A stretch of 56,799 nt of DNA. It comes from Pseudomonadota bacterium. GTDB taxonomy: Bacteria; Bdellovibrionota_C; UBA2361; OMII01. Position 1 is the stretch's first letter; the number at the start of each line of letters is the position of its first letter. Where the stretch lies: contig JAPLFS010000054.1 of NCBI GenBank assembly GCA_026390555.1, forward strand, positions 1 through 56,799, in the 5' to 3' direction. Position numbers and translations under genes: made by a program. Under the pieces are notes generated by a model that searched no databases, was not told the origin of the DNA, and worked only from the letters and a program-made list of their open reading frames with translations. Positions 1-8,240 of the stretch are shown here, one piece after another.

Positions 1-1
1 T

Positions 2-154
2 CTTGATGCGAGCCGCTTCCTTGGAGGGATCGTGATTTTGGCGCTCTTTGGTTTTCCCGGTTATGGAACTCTTGCCGGTTTTGGAGCTATCGCGTTAAGA
101 AGATTACTCAGGAGGAATCTGGTCACTGATGCAAACAAAAAGACCTGGGAATAA
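2..154 (+). CDS. C-terminal end of a hydrophobic protein of unknown function (5' end outside window)
   Basis: An open frame enters from the left edge and stops at TAA. The 50 visible residues contain one long hydrophobic stretch rich in Gly, Leu, Ile and Phe (roughly residues 7-32), followed by a basic Arg-rich patch and a polar tail ending in KKTWE. This fits the last membrane segment of an integral membrane protein with a cytoplasmic C-terminus. Nothing in the fragment identifies the family. It is convergent with the minus-strand sulfatase-like gene, with a 45-bp purH-derived repeat between them. Confidence 0.4.
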   Translation, partial: LDASRFLGGIVILALFGFPGYGTLAGFGAIALRRLLRRNLVTDANKKTWE

Positions 155-184
155 TTAAGTAGTTTAATCAATGAGGTTGCCAAA

Positions 185-229
185 GATAGGAAGATCAATT
201 CACTTTCCGCAAGTAGCCGATCTGCGGTA
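185..229. repeat. 45-bp direct repeat, left copy (purH-derived)
   Basis: This 45-bp segment matches positions 4589-4633 with only two mismatches. Read on the minus strand it encodes ADRLLAESELIFLSL, the same frame as the purH remnant at the right copy; one difference is synonymous and one changes Gln to Arg. The purH similarity ends abruptly on both sides of this copy, so only a short piece is present. The two copies bracket the three-gene polysaccharide-type module. Confidence 0.85.
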
Positions 230-358
230 ATGGACCAGATGTAACCCCGTACTAATGATCTTGTCCAATGATCTTGATAGTATAAATTATTTTCCTATTT
301 AGATACGATCTGCGTCATGCTCCCATTTTGGACAATTTATAAAAACCACTCAAAAAAT

Positions 359-2485
359 TTATTTCTTCTGCAAAACTATCTCAGATCCATTCTTTTTAAC
401 CAAATAAACACTCACTTTGTTATCCCCTTCCACAAAACTATTAACACTGGCTAAAGTTAGAAAATCAAACCCGAGCGGTGTTTCTACAAGTTCCGAGAAA
501 CCTATTACGAGATCATTTACAGCAATAGCAACAATATCTGCTTTGTTCACTCCCTCGCCTCTTACAATACCTTCAATATTACAGGGGCAACGTTTGGATT
601 TTTTCTGAAATTTTAAAATTGGAGAAAGTTCACGCCCCTTAAAATCTATTATATGAGTCTCAAAATTGCGGTTTTGAGTTGTAAACTTCGAAACTTTCCT
701 GCCGATAAAATTAGAGTGCGGGCCGATATAAAAGGGATTAAAGTTGTTTAATTCTTTGAATCCGGGTAAGTTATATTTCCATTTCAATGTATCAACAGGA
801 ATTTGAGGCAAGAACTCAAACGATTTGACTTTGCCTATAAATTTGGAGTCGTTGCTTTTATCTTTTCCGGGATTCTTTCCAATTAAAACTCCCTTGTGCA
901 GTTCTCTTTCTTGTTTACTAAACAAAGAAATTCCATCCAATTTATATTTCTGATGTATTCCTAAAACATCAAGGATTGTTGGGAGAACATCTATTATTTG
1001 AGCATTTACATCGATCACCTCTCCGCTAACTTGATTAGGTTTTTTGATTAGTAGCGGAACGCTCATCAAGTCTTGGTAGAAACGCTCACTCTCGGCAAAA
1101 CTTCTCCTATAAGCACCCTTTTCAAATGAAACTCCATGATCAGCAACTACTACAATTAATGACTGATCAAAAATATTTATTGCTTTAAGCTTTTCGATTA
1201 GTCTTCCCAATAAGCGATCAACCAATCCTACTTGTGTAAGAAACTGTTCATAGCATCGCGCTATCAAGATCTCATTATCGCCCCATGCATTACCAACATA
1301 ACCTCGTGTATATGTAGGACTATACATAAATCCTTCAGAAGTATATTGGTACGGCATATGAGGAAGAATAGTGTGTGCAAAGATAAATTTTGGTTTGTTT
1401 GGGTCTCTTATTTTTATTTTGTCGATAAAATTGTTGATCTCATAAAGTCTTGCTTCACGATTAAAGCTTGGCGCAACCCAGTCTTGCTCATCCCAAAAAT
1501 CTCCCCATTTCCCATCTATTTGGGGTAATAAAGAAAAAACTGCCAGATCCGGCGGCACTAAATAATTCAGGTAAATAGCGAATAAATCTTTAAAAATATC
1601 ATAAGAGACTACCTGGTTACTATTTTCTTTCTTTTTATTACAAACTTCTTCCGGACATAAAGACGTGAACGGTTCGTAGACAGATACTTCATGCGATTCT
1701 GCTAAAATTGAAAAAATATTTATTGGATAGTGATCGTAGGTTGGAAGTTTAGATGTGCCTTGTGGTGCCTTGCCTGACAAAATTGCCGGCACAGCTAGCG
1801 GTGTAAACTGATTAACCGTAGTTGCGTTTCTGTACCAATAAGATTGGTTCTTTAGCCGTGCAAAGTTCGGAAATCTTGCCTCATCAATATTGATATCTTC
1901 TGTAAGCAGTGCATTAAGTGAAAACTCATCTAATACCAGAAGCACAACCGGTATTTTGTCGGTCTGTTGATCTTGGGCGTTAATGGTAGTTAGTGAATCT
2001 TTATTACTACTAGGCTTATCACTATTAGACTCAGAGAAAATATATTTAGCACTGCTAAAAAAGTTAAAGAGTGCGATTAATACTATTGGTGAGAATACCA
2101 ATAGTATTTTCTGTAAACTTTGCTTAAAAGCCAGTGAGACGCCGAATATTAAAGAAAGAAAACAACTTATAATTAAAGATAATCTTCCATCTTGAAAAAA
2201 ACTATTAATTGTAGGTAATAGAAATAAAAAAATTAATACTGCGAATACCGGAAATTGATAATATTTTTTTAATTTAAATGTTATTATTTCTAAACTGTTG
2301 AAAATTAGGGCAGGAATGGCAACTAGAATGAAAATAGTGAGTAAAATTTCACTTAACCCCATGTGCTTATTTATAAAGAACTCCTGTCCTTGAGCCAATA
2401 TATTGAGGATTGGTGAAGCAATGGCAAGACAGGTTAATGTAATATAACAAAGAAACGAACGAAGATATGCAACACTTGATTTCAT
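359..2485 (-). CDS. Membrane-anchored sulfatase-like (alkaline phosphatase superfamily) protein
   Basis: The 708-residue protein begins with about five hydrophobic segments (residues 8-150) and continues with a soluble domain that should face the periplasm. That domain starts with VVLLVLDEFS (metal-ligand Asp186), has a Thr-rich stretch TTVNQFT at residues 222-228 that could hold the nucleophile, and has the late metal-binding motif VVADHGVSF (Asp449, His450). This layout is known from sulfatase-like phosphotransferases and hydrolases that modify surface glycans or lipids. The substrate cannot be read from the sequence. It is the last gene of a minus-strand trio with the methyltransferase and the YLDPGTGS protein; the gap to the methyltransferase is only 7 bp, so they are probably cotranscribed. 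The gene is clearly more A/T-rich than the genes to the right, which suggests transfer. Confidence 0.8.
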   Translation of the reverse strand: MKSSVAYLRSFLCYITLTCLAIASPILNILAQGQEFFINKHMGLSEILLTIFILVAIPALIFNSLEIITFKLKKYYQFPVFAVLIFLFLLPTINSFFQDGRLSLIISCFLSLIFGVSLAFKQSLQKILLVFSPIVLIALFNFFSSAKYIFSESNSDKPSSNKDSLTTINAQDQQTDKIPVVLLVLDEFSLNALLTEDINIDEARFPNFARLKNQSYWYRNATTVNQFTPLAVPAILSGKAPQGTSKLPTYDHYPINIFSILAESHEVSVYEPFTSLCPEEVCNKKKENSNQVVSYDIFKDLFAIYLNYLVPPDLAVFSLLPQIDGKWGDFWDEQDWVAPSFNREARLYEINNFIDKIKIRDPNKPKFIFAHTILPHMPYQYTSEGFMYSPTYTRGYVGNAWGDNEILIARCYEQFLTQVGLVDRLLGRLIEKLKAINIFDQSLIVVVADHGVSFEKGAYRRSFAESERFYQDLMSVPLLIKKPNQVSGEVIDVNAQIIDVLPTILDVLGIHQKYKLDGISLFSKQERELHKGVLIGKNPGKDKSNDSKFIGKVKSFEFLPQIPVDTLKWKYNLPGFKELNNFNPFYIGPHSNFIGRKVSKFTTQNRNFETHIIDFKGRELSPILKFQKKSKRCPCNIEGIVRGEGVNKADIVAIAVNDLVIGFSELVETPLGFDFLTLASVNSFVEGDNKVSVYLVKKNGSEIVLQKK

Positions 2486-2492
2486 AACTAAG

Positions 2493-3926
2493 CTAAAGAG
2501 CTTTTAATAAATACAAAACTCGCTCACTTCCGGAAATTTTTTCAGCAGAAATTATTTTAAAGAAATTGCTGAATTCTTTTTCGAAAAACTCTTGCGTGTA
2601 TTCCGGAAAAATATCTTTCCTTGTCGCAAGCAATTTTTGTACCTGTGAGTCGGTCTTAGGAACAAATTCAATAATTAAATTTCTAGAACATTTAGAAAAA
2701 TATTCTGCTATTAAAGCAAGAGGAGTGTTATTAGAGATTGCAAGATGATGAATCAAGGCCAAAGACAGCAGAAGATCTGCCGGACCCCGCTCCACTAAAC
2801 TCATCCTTTCAGCATGGCCCCAACCAATCGCCGGTGTAGGTGAGGTTAAATCAGACATTAACGGCAGAATATTGTTTTTAGCTTTGTTTTGCTTGTTATT
2901 CGAAAGCCTAATGAAATTTTTTTCGACCGCCGAAGGATCGACATCGAAAGAAACAACGTATGCTCCGTGCTTTTCGGCAATCATACTGAATTCACCATCA
3001 TTGGCACCAAAATCCCAGACTACTTTGGGAGCAACGGCTTTTAGCATTGAATCAATAATCTTATGTTTTTCTGTAAAAGCTGTGGAGGAATAATTAGTGT
3101 TATTGTAATAATCTGCCCACTCTGTTCCCCCAGGATTCCATTTTAGTCTTAAAACTGCCGATTTTAATCCGTCAATCAACGCTAGTCTTGAATGTTTGGA
3201 GATTCTGAGTTTCTTGTTTTCTGTTAATTTGCTTCTAGCCGATCTTTCTTTACTTTGATCTTCTTCGATCAATTTTGTTGAATCGGCAAACTGTTTTTGT
3301 TTTTTTGCATGCAGATGTATGTGGAGAAAAAGTTGAAGGTTAAATTTAGTTTTAAATGGAAGAAGTTTGCTGGCAATATCTAATGGTATGCCATTTACAG
3401 AAGATTGAAATAAGGCATTTAATCTTACATCTTGATACGCCATAAGTGAGAGAGGGGCAAGAAAGTGTTCGCAAAACTGCTTGTATGCCACCCATGGGTC
3501 TCCTTCTCGGTATATCTCAAATGAAAGCGTATCTATAAATACAGGATTACTTCCAATAAACTGCACGTTAAACGCCGATGCATCTTTTAATGTCATCCCT
3601 TTTTTTAAAGCAATCTCTTCAATCTCAAGGGTTAAAAGCGCAGCTTTCTTGTATTCAGAAAAACACCACTCATAGGGATAAGAGACAAATGGAATTGTCC
3701 GAGGTTCAATTGTTAAATAATGATTTGCGTCAATACTGCCCTTACCTGAGACTTCTTTGTGCTCTATTAAAAGCTGTTTTCTCCAAAGCTCTTCAAGCAA
3801 GTTAGTTTCTTTGAGTTTTTGATACTGCTCTTTATAACTTTTGTTTATCTGTCGGTAAAAAGATTCGCCGGATTTATAAACAAAGCCTGATGGATCGCGA
3901 AATGAGGTTTTAAGTAAGGCTGGCAT
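2493..3926 (-). CDS. SAM-dependent methyltransferase, NoeA-like
   Basis: 477 residues. The C-terminal half carries a class I methyltransferase fold with the SAM-binding glycine motif VVWDFGANDGEFS (about residues 300-312), then the acidic turn VSFDVDPSAVEKN and LLLSLALIHHLA. The N-terminal half (for example ANHYLTIEPRTIPFVSYPYEW) resembles the region preceding the methyltransferase domain in NoeA-type nodulation and polysaccharide proteins. The substrate is probably a glycan or glycolipid, inferred from the neighbours only. It sits between a membrane sulfatase-like gene and a small YLDPGTGS membrane protein, in the same direction with short gaps (7 and 20 bp). It shares the A/T-rich composition of the module. 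Confidence 0.75.
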   Translation of the reverse strand: MPALLKTSFRDPSGFVYKSGESFYRQINKSYKEQYQKLKETNLLEELWRKQLLIEHKEVSGKGSIDANHYLTIEPRTIPFVSYPYEWCFSEYKKAALLTLEIEEIALKKGMTLKDASAFNVQFIGSNPVFIDTLSFEIYREGDPWVAYKQFCEHFLAPLSLMAYQDVRLNALFQSSVNGIPLDIASKLLPFKTKFNLQLFLHIHLHAKKQKQFADSTKLIEEDQSKERSARSKLTENKKLRISKHSRLALIDGLKSAVLRLKWNPGGTEWADYYNNTNYSSTAFTEKHKIIDSMLKAVAPKVVWDFGANDGEFSMIAEKHGAYVVSFDVDPSAVEKNFIRLSNNKQNKAKNNILPLMSDLTSPTPAIGWGHAERMSLVERGPADLLLSLALIHHLAISNNTPLALIAEYFSKCSRNLIIEFVPKTDSQVQKLLATRKDIFPEYTQEFFEKEFSNFFKIISAEKISGSERVLYLLKAL

Positions 3927-3946
3927 AGTTTAAATATATTACTTCA

Positions 3947-4198
3947 TTATTTCCTAGAACTACTCCAATCTTCTTTTTTCTCTTCCGAATCTTTTGTTTC
4001 ATCCTCTTTTTTAGGCTTAACAAACCAGCTCTTTACCATTCTGAAAAATGTTTTTATATATAAAAGAGCACCCAAGAATCCGGCAAGTAATACTTGTAGC
4101 AAAATACTACCTGTGCCCGGATCCAAGTATGCGTTAGCGAAATTTAATGGCAGTAGAAATGATAAAACAAAGATAATGAAAATTTTTGATTTTTGCAT
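3947..4198 (-). CDS. Small membrane protein with YLDPGTGS motif
   Basis: 83 residues: a signal peptide or first membrane segment (residues 5-23, ending NFANA), then the motif AYLDPGTGSILLQ, a second hydrophobic segment (about residues 35-50) and a highly charged Lys/Glu tail. Small proteins with this YLDPGTGS motif are often seen next to sulfatase-like proteins and sugar-modifying enzymes; their function is not known to me. Here it is the first gene of the minus-strand trio, so it may be a membrane accessory factor of the same glycan-modification system. Its 5' flank is the broken purH fragment. Confidence 0.75.
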   Translation of the reverse strand: MQKSKIFIIFVLSFLLPLNFANAYLDPGTGSILLQVLLAGFLGALLYIKTFFRMVKSWFVKPKKEDETKDSEEKKEDWSSSRK

Positions 4199-4258
4199 GG
4201 TTTTGCGAGTTTATAAGAATACTAGGAAATTATAAAAAATATGAGCTTATACTTTGAG

Positions 4259-4632
4259 TTAATGTTTAAAGTGCCTGTCACTAACAAAGAGAATTGATAC
4301 TCCTGTTTATTGGACATTTCAATGCTCTCTTGGTCGCGCTTGGCTCCTGACCGTGCAATAATTGCTTTTATACCGACTCCGGCCAATGTTTCAACAGAAT
4401 CCGAAGATGGGAAGAACGCGTCTGAGGCAACTACAGCTCCGGTTAAATCATGGCCATGTGTTTTTACTTTTGACAAAGCCAGCTCAACTGAATCTATCCG
4501 ACTCATCTGTCCCCCTCCTACTCCAATTAACTTGTTGTCTTTTTCAATAACGATAGCATTGAATTTTACCTGTGCACAGATAGTTAGGGATAGGAAGATT
4601 AATTCACTTTCCGCAAGTAGCTGATCTGCGGT
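4259..4632 (-). pseudogene. purH: purH remnant (C-terminal part of AICAR transformylase/IMP cyclohydrolase)
   Basis: The frame reads LLAESELIF, then NAIVIEKDNKLIGVGGGQMS, then DLTGAVVASDAFFPSSDSVE and AGVGIKAIIA, which is the conserved C-terminal third of PurH. The similarity stops upstream near position 4633. At the 3' end the frame reads SLLVTGTLNIN instead of the family ending TG-x-RHFKH. Shifting frame at position 4270 restores HFKH followed by TAA (stop at 4259-4261), so a deletion of about 7 bp at a repeated GGCAC has broken the end. It lacks the rest of the gene and is most likely non-functional. Another purH must exist elsewhere if the pathway is complete. Confidence 0.85.
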
Positions 4633-4633
4633 A
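4589..4633. repeat. 45-bp direct repeat, right copy (inside purH remnant)
   Basis: This matches 185-229 at 43 of 45 positions. Here the repeat is continuous with purH coding sequence on its 3' side, so this copy marks the original location and the left copy is the secondary one. The purH homology and the repeat end at the same upstream base, which makes this a recombination breakpoint. Confidence 0.85.
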
Positions 4634-4877
4634 TCGACATTGCAACAGAGCCCATTAAGTGGCGGAAAGTTGGAGGAATATTGATGGTCGTCGCCCAGAT
4701 TATCGTTTTTGACCTAAAGGAAAGGAAGCGGCGCTTAAAAGTCATCAGGTGATGGCTCGAAACCTGTCTCGCCGCAGCGCGTTAGCACGGAGGAGGGGGA
4801 GTCACAAGAGTAAAGCTCATCAATAGCCTGCGAGGTATCATAGAAGGTGGTCTTTGTACGCTACACCCTTTCTTGTT
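4634..4877. other. Intergenic stretch, no recognised gene
   Basis: Between the purH remnant and the hairpin element there is no convincing coding frame. A 22-codon plus-strand frame from 4684 is the longest open piece with an ATG and resembles nothing I recognise. The composition shifts here from the A/T-rich module to the more balanced composition of the rest of the window, so this is probably the boundary of an inserted segment. Confidence 0.4.
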
Positions 4878-5012
4878 GTCCCCTGATCGGGGACGATATA
4901 TTTTGTGACAGTTAATATTATCCCCCCCGATTTGCTCTGCAAATCGACCCCTGAGGGGTTGGTACAGGGTTCCTACCTGTGCAATCGTCCTTAGTTTATG
5001 CTGACTAGTTAC
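4878..5012 (+). repeat. Hairpin-rich dispersed element, copy A
   Basis: About 135 bp closely matching 16179-16314. Three potential hairpins occur in order: GTCCCCTGATCGGGGAC (4878-4894), CGATTTGC-TCT-GCAAATCG (stem of 8) and CCCC-TGA-GGGG. Both copies share ATTTTGTGAC-AGTTAAT between the first two hairpins and end with TATGCTGACTAGTTAC. The right end overlaps the last codons of the efflux pump gene on the minus strand and supplies its stop codon. This looks like a non-autonomous mobile or palindromic repeat rather than a gene. Confidence 0.75.
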
Positions 5013-8000
5013 GAAGACCCGTAGTTATAGAGCGGCCCTTACGCAACCACCTACCTACTGAAAGGCCACTGGAAGATAGCGATATCAGCACCGGCAAGAC
5101 CAGCAACGTCAACGCTGTTGACGAGATAATCCCTCCGATAACAACCGTTGCAAGGGGCCTCTGAACCTCAGAGCCCGTGCCTTGCGATAGAGCCATCGGC
5201 ACAAAGCCTAAAGAGGCCACAAAAGCGGTCATTAGTACCGGCCTTAAACGAGAGACCGCGCCCTCTACAACGGCTAAGGTAATATCAAACCCATCGGTAA
5301 TTAATCTCTTCGTAAAGCTTACAAGCACCAGCCCATTAAGAACCGAGACACCGGAGAGGGCAATAAAGCCGACGGCAGCAGAGATGGAAAATGGTATCCC
5401 TCTGCACCATAACGCTAGGATTCCTCCCGACAGTGCAAAAGGAACCCCTGTAAAGACAAGTAGGGAGTACCTGAATGACCGAAAGGTAAAATAGATCAAA
5501 CCGAACACACCAAGCAGAACAAGGGGGACTACTATCATAAGCTTCTGTTTTGCCGAGATCAGGTTTTCATATTGACCACCCCATCCAAGCCAATAATTAG
5601 CTGGAAGGTTCACCTCTGAGGATATCTTAGCTTGCGCCTCCTCAACGAAAGATCCGAGGTCGCGGTTACGAACATTCGCAGTAACAACGATCCTTCTCTT
5701 TCCATTCTCCCTACTGATCTGATTCGGCCCCTCGATAACTGATAAATCTGCAACGTCCCCCAAGCTCATATAGGGTCTGTCTGGCCTCTCTAATTTCAGC
5801 TGCGCGCGTCTGGTATTAAACTCATTATCCTGCACAGAGATATCAGGGGGCAGAGGGATCGGCAGATTAGAGATAGCATCTCTGTTACCTCTATCAAGCT
5901 CACTCAGTCTGACAACTATTGGGAAGTTTCTATCCCCTTCAAAGTACCTACTGACCTCCTCTCCAGCGTAAGCGGTACGCACTACGCTCTGGATATCGGC
6001 AGAATTCAAGCCAAGACGCGCCATCTTTGAACGATTCGGCTTAATGACGATCATAGGAAGCCCGGTTGTCGATTCAACCCTGGTGTCTGAGGCTCCAGGA
6101 ATACCTGCAAGCACCCCTTTAATCTTCTCGGCCTCCTCCAAGAGCACCTCAACGTTATCACCAAAAACCTTAACCGCTATATCACTCCGGACCCCAGCGA
6201 TAAGCTCATTAAAACGCATCTGAATAGGCTGTGTGAACTCATAGTTATTCCCCGGCACCTTTGCTACGATCTCTTCAAGCTGTGAAACGACCTCATTTTT
6301 AGGCTTTTTCGGATCGCTCCATTCGGAACGTGGTTTAAGCATCACAAAGCCATCAGCAACGCTTGGAGGCATCGGATCAATAGCTATCTCGGCCGTTCCG
6401 ATCTTTGCAAAGACATGGCTAACCTCAGGCATCGTTTTAATCGCATCCTCTAATTGATGCTGCATACTAACCGCCTGTGTCAGGGATGTTCCCGGTATTC
6501 TTAGCGCATGCAGCGCTATATCCCCCTCATCTAACGCTGGGATAAACTCAGAGCCTAAGCGCCCAAACAAAAGGAGTGAGCCTATAAATATGAGCACAGC
6601 AGCTGTGACGATAACCACAGGAATTCTCAGAAGCCTGACCAGCAGCGCTCTATATGCAGATTGCACATACTCCACCCAAGGAGCATGAGCCTTCACCTTG
6701 CCTGTAATACAAACGGCAACGGCAGCCGGAACGAACGTCATGGAGAGAATAAAGGCTGCTCCAAGAGCCATCAACACCGTGATAGCCATCGGGTGATACA
6801 TCTTGCCCTCAATTCCAGAGAGCGCCAGTATCGGAATGTAAACAAGCATAATAATCAGCTCACCAAACATAGTGGCTTGGCGAACCTCGCAGGAGGCCTC
6901 GTACACTAGGCTCAGGCGCTCCTCTTTTGTAAGCAACCTTCCCAAGCGGGCTTGCGCCTCTGCGAATCTCCTAATGCAGTTCTCAACAAGGATAACGGCG
7001 CCATCTACGATCAGACCAAAATCAAGCGCCCCTAAGCTCATAAGATTCGCGCTCAGTCGCCCTTGCGCCATTCCAAATATCGTGAGTAGCATGGAAAGTG
7101 GGATGACGCACGCAGTGAGTAGTGCTGCTCGTACGTTGCCAAGTGCGCCAAACAGAATGGCGATAACCAACAAGGCGCCCTCTAATAGATTTTGCCTTAC
7201 GGTTGCTATGGTAGCGTTCACCAGATCGGAGCGATTATACACCGGCTTAATAAACACCCCTTCAGGAAGGGAGCGAGCTATCTCATTAAGCTTCTCGCTG
7301 ACCCTGTTAGACACGTCACGCCCGTTTTCTCCCCTAAGCATAAGAACGGTGCCGAGCACCACCTCGCGCCCGTTCTCTGTCGCCGCCCCCGTACGAAGCT
7401 CGGAACCGATCTCAATGGATGCAACATCACGAACCTCAATCGGAATACCTTCATGTACCCCAACTACGATCTCATTAAGCTCGGCATAGTTCTCAACCTG
7501 AGAGGGAACCCTTAAAAGAAACTGCTCGCCACTTTGCTCTATGAACCCTGCCCCCACATTGGAGTTATTGCGAGAAATCGCCAGAGAGAGATCCTCAAGC
7601 GTAATTTGAAAGGCTCTCAGTTTTTCAATATCTGGTATAATAACTATCTGCTTAGAGGCGCCTCCCAAGGAGTTAATCTCTACTACGCCTGGAATAGTTC
7701 TCAGTTGAGGCTTTACAACCCAATCTTGTACCTCTCTAAGTTCCTGAAGCGATCTTAACTGTTTAGCATCTTCAGCATTACCGACGGTAAACATAAAGAT
7801 CTCACCCAACCCTGTTGCGATCGGTCCCATAGATGGATTAATCCCATCGGGAAGCTTATCTTTCGATTCTTGGATGCGTTGCGCTACGAGCTGGCGGGCA
7901 AAATAAATATCTGTGCCGTCTTTAAAGACAACCGTCACCTGCGACAAGCCGTAGCGAGAGAGGGAGCGCGTATAATCAAGTGCTGGAATACCAGAAAGAG

Positions 8001-8214
8001 AGAGTTCAATCGGGGTGGTAATACGTTGCTCAACCTCAAAAGGGGAATATCCTTGCGCTTCTGAATTTATTTGGATCTGAATATTGGTAATATCAGGCAC
8101 CGCATCAATAATCAGTCGCTTATATGAAACAGCGCCGACTATTGCGAGGAGTAGTGACAAAGATAGCACTAAGTGGCGATACGCAATCGAGGTTCTAATA
8201 ATAAAATTAAACAT
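5005..8214 (-). CDS. czcA: Heavy-metal efflux RND transporter, CzcA/CusA family
   Basis: 1069 residues, the normal length for the HME-RND family. It has an N-terminal membrane helix (residues 12-32), a large periplasmic loop, then the helix block with the family signature DFGLIVDGAVILVEN (residues 398-412), a second periplasmic loop and a C-terminal helix block with MTAFVASLGFVPMALSQGTG. It uses the proton gradient to drive divalent or monovalent metal ions out through a tripartite complex. The periplasmic adaptor and outer-membrane channel genes lie immediately upstream in the same direction (26-bp gap), forming a czcCBA-type operon. The metal cannot be decided safely from the sequence. The stop codon lies inside the right end of hairpin element A, so the extreme C-terminus may have been altered by that element. 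Confidence 0.92.
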   Translation of the reverse strand: MFNFIIRTSIAYRHLVLSLSLLLAIVGAVSYKRLIIDAVPDITNIQIQINSEAQGYSPFEVEQRITTPIELSLSGIPALDYTRSLSRYGLSQVTVVFKDGTDIYFARQLVAQRIQESKDKLPDGINPSMGPIATGLGEIFMFTVGNAEDAKQLRSLQELREVQDWVVKPQLRTIPGVVEINSLGGASKQIVIIPDIEKLRAFQITLEDLSLAISRNNSNVGAGFIEQSGEQFLLRVPSQVENYAELNEIVVGVHEGIPIEVRDVASIEIGSELRTGAATENGREVVLGTVLMLRGENGRDVSNRVSEKLNEIARSLPEGVFIKPVYNRSDLVNATIATVRQNLLEGALLVIAILFGALGNVRAALLTACVIPLSMLLTIFGMAQGRLSANLMSLGALDFGLIVDGAVILVENCIRRFAEAQARLGRLLTKEERLSLVYEASCEVRQATMFGELIIMLVYIPILALSGIEGKMYHPMAITVLMALGAAFILSMTFVPAAVAVCITGKVKAHAPWVEYVQSAYRALLVRLLRIPVVIVTAAVLIFIGSLLLFGRLGSEFIPALDEGDIALHALRIPGTSLTQAVSMQHQLEDAIKTMPEVSHVFAKIGTAEIAIDPMPPSVADGFVMLKPRSEWSDPKKPKNEVVSQLEEIVAKVPGNNYEFTQPIQMRFNELIAGVRSDIAVKVFGDNVEVLLEEAEKIKGVLAGIPGASDTRVESTTGLPMIVIKPNRSKMARLGLNSADIQSVVRTAYAGEEVSRYFEGDRNFPIVVRLSELDRGNRDAISNLPIPLPPDISVQDNEFNTRRAQLKLERPDRPYMSLGDVADLSVIEGPNQISRENGKRRIVVTANVRNRDLGSFVEEAQAKISSEVNLPANYWLGWGGQYENLISAKQKLMIVVPLVLLGVFGLIYFTFRSFRYSLLVFTGVPFALSGGILALWCRGIPFSISAAVGFIALSGVSVLNGLVLVSFTKRLITDGFDITLAVVEGAVSRLRPVLMTAFVASLGFVPMALSQGTGSEVQRPLATVVIGGIISSTALTLLVLPVLISLSSSGLSVGRWLRKGRSITTGLRN

Positions 8215-8240
8215 CTCTAGAACCTCCTACGGAACCGCGC

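Noticed and set aside
359-4198. A phage, defence or toxin system in the A/T-rich island
   Set aside because: All three genes fit surface glycan modification; there is no nuclease, integrase, toxin pair or phage protein.
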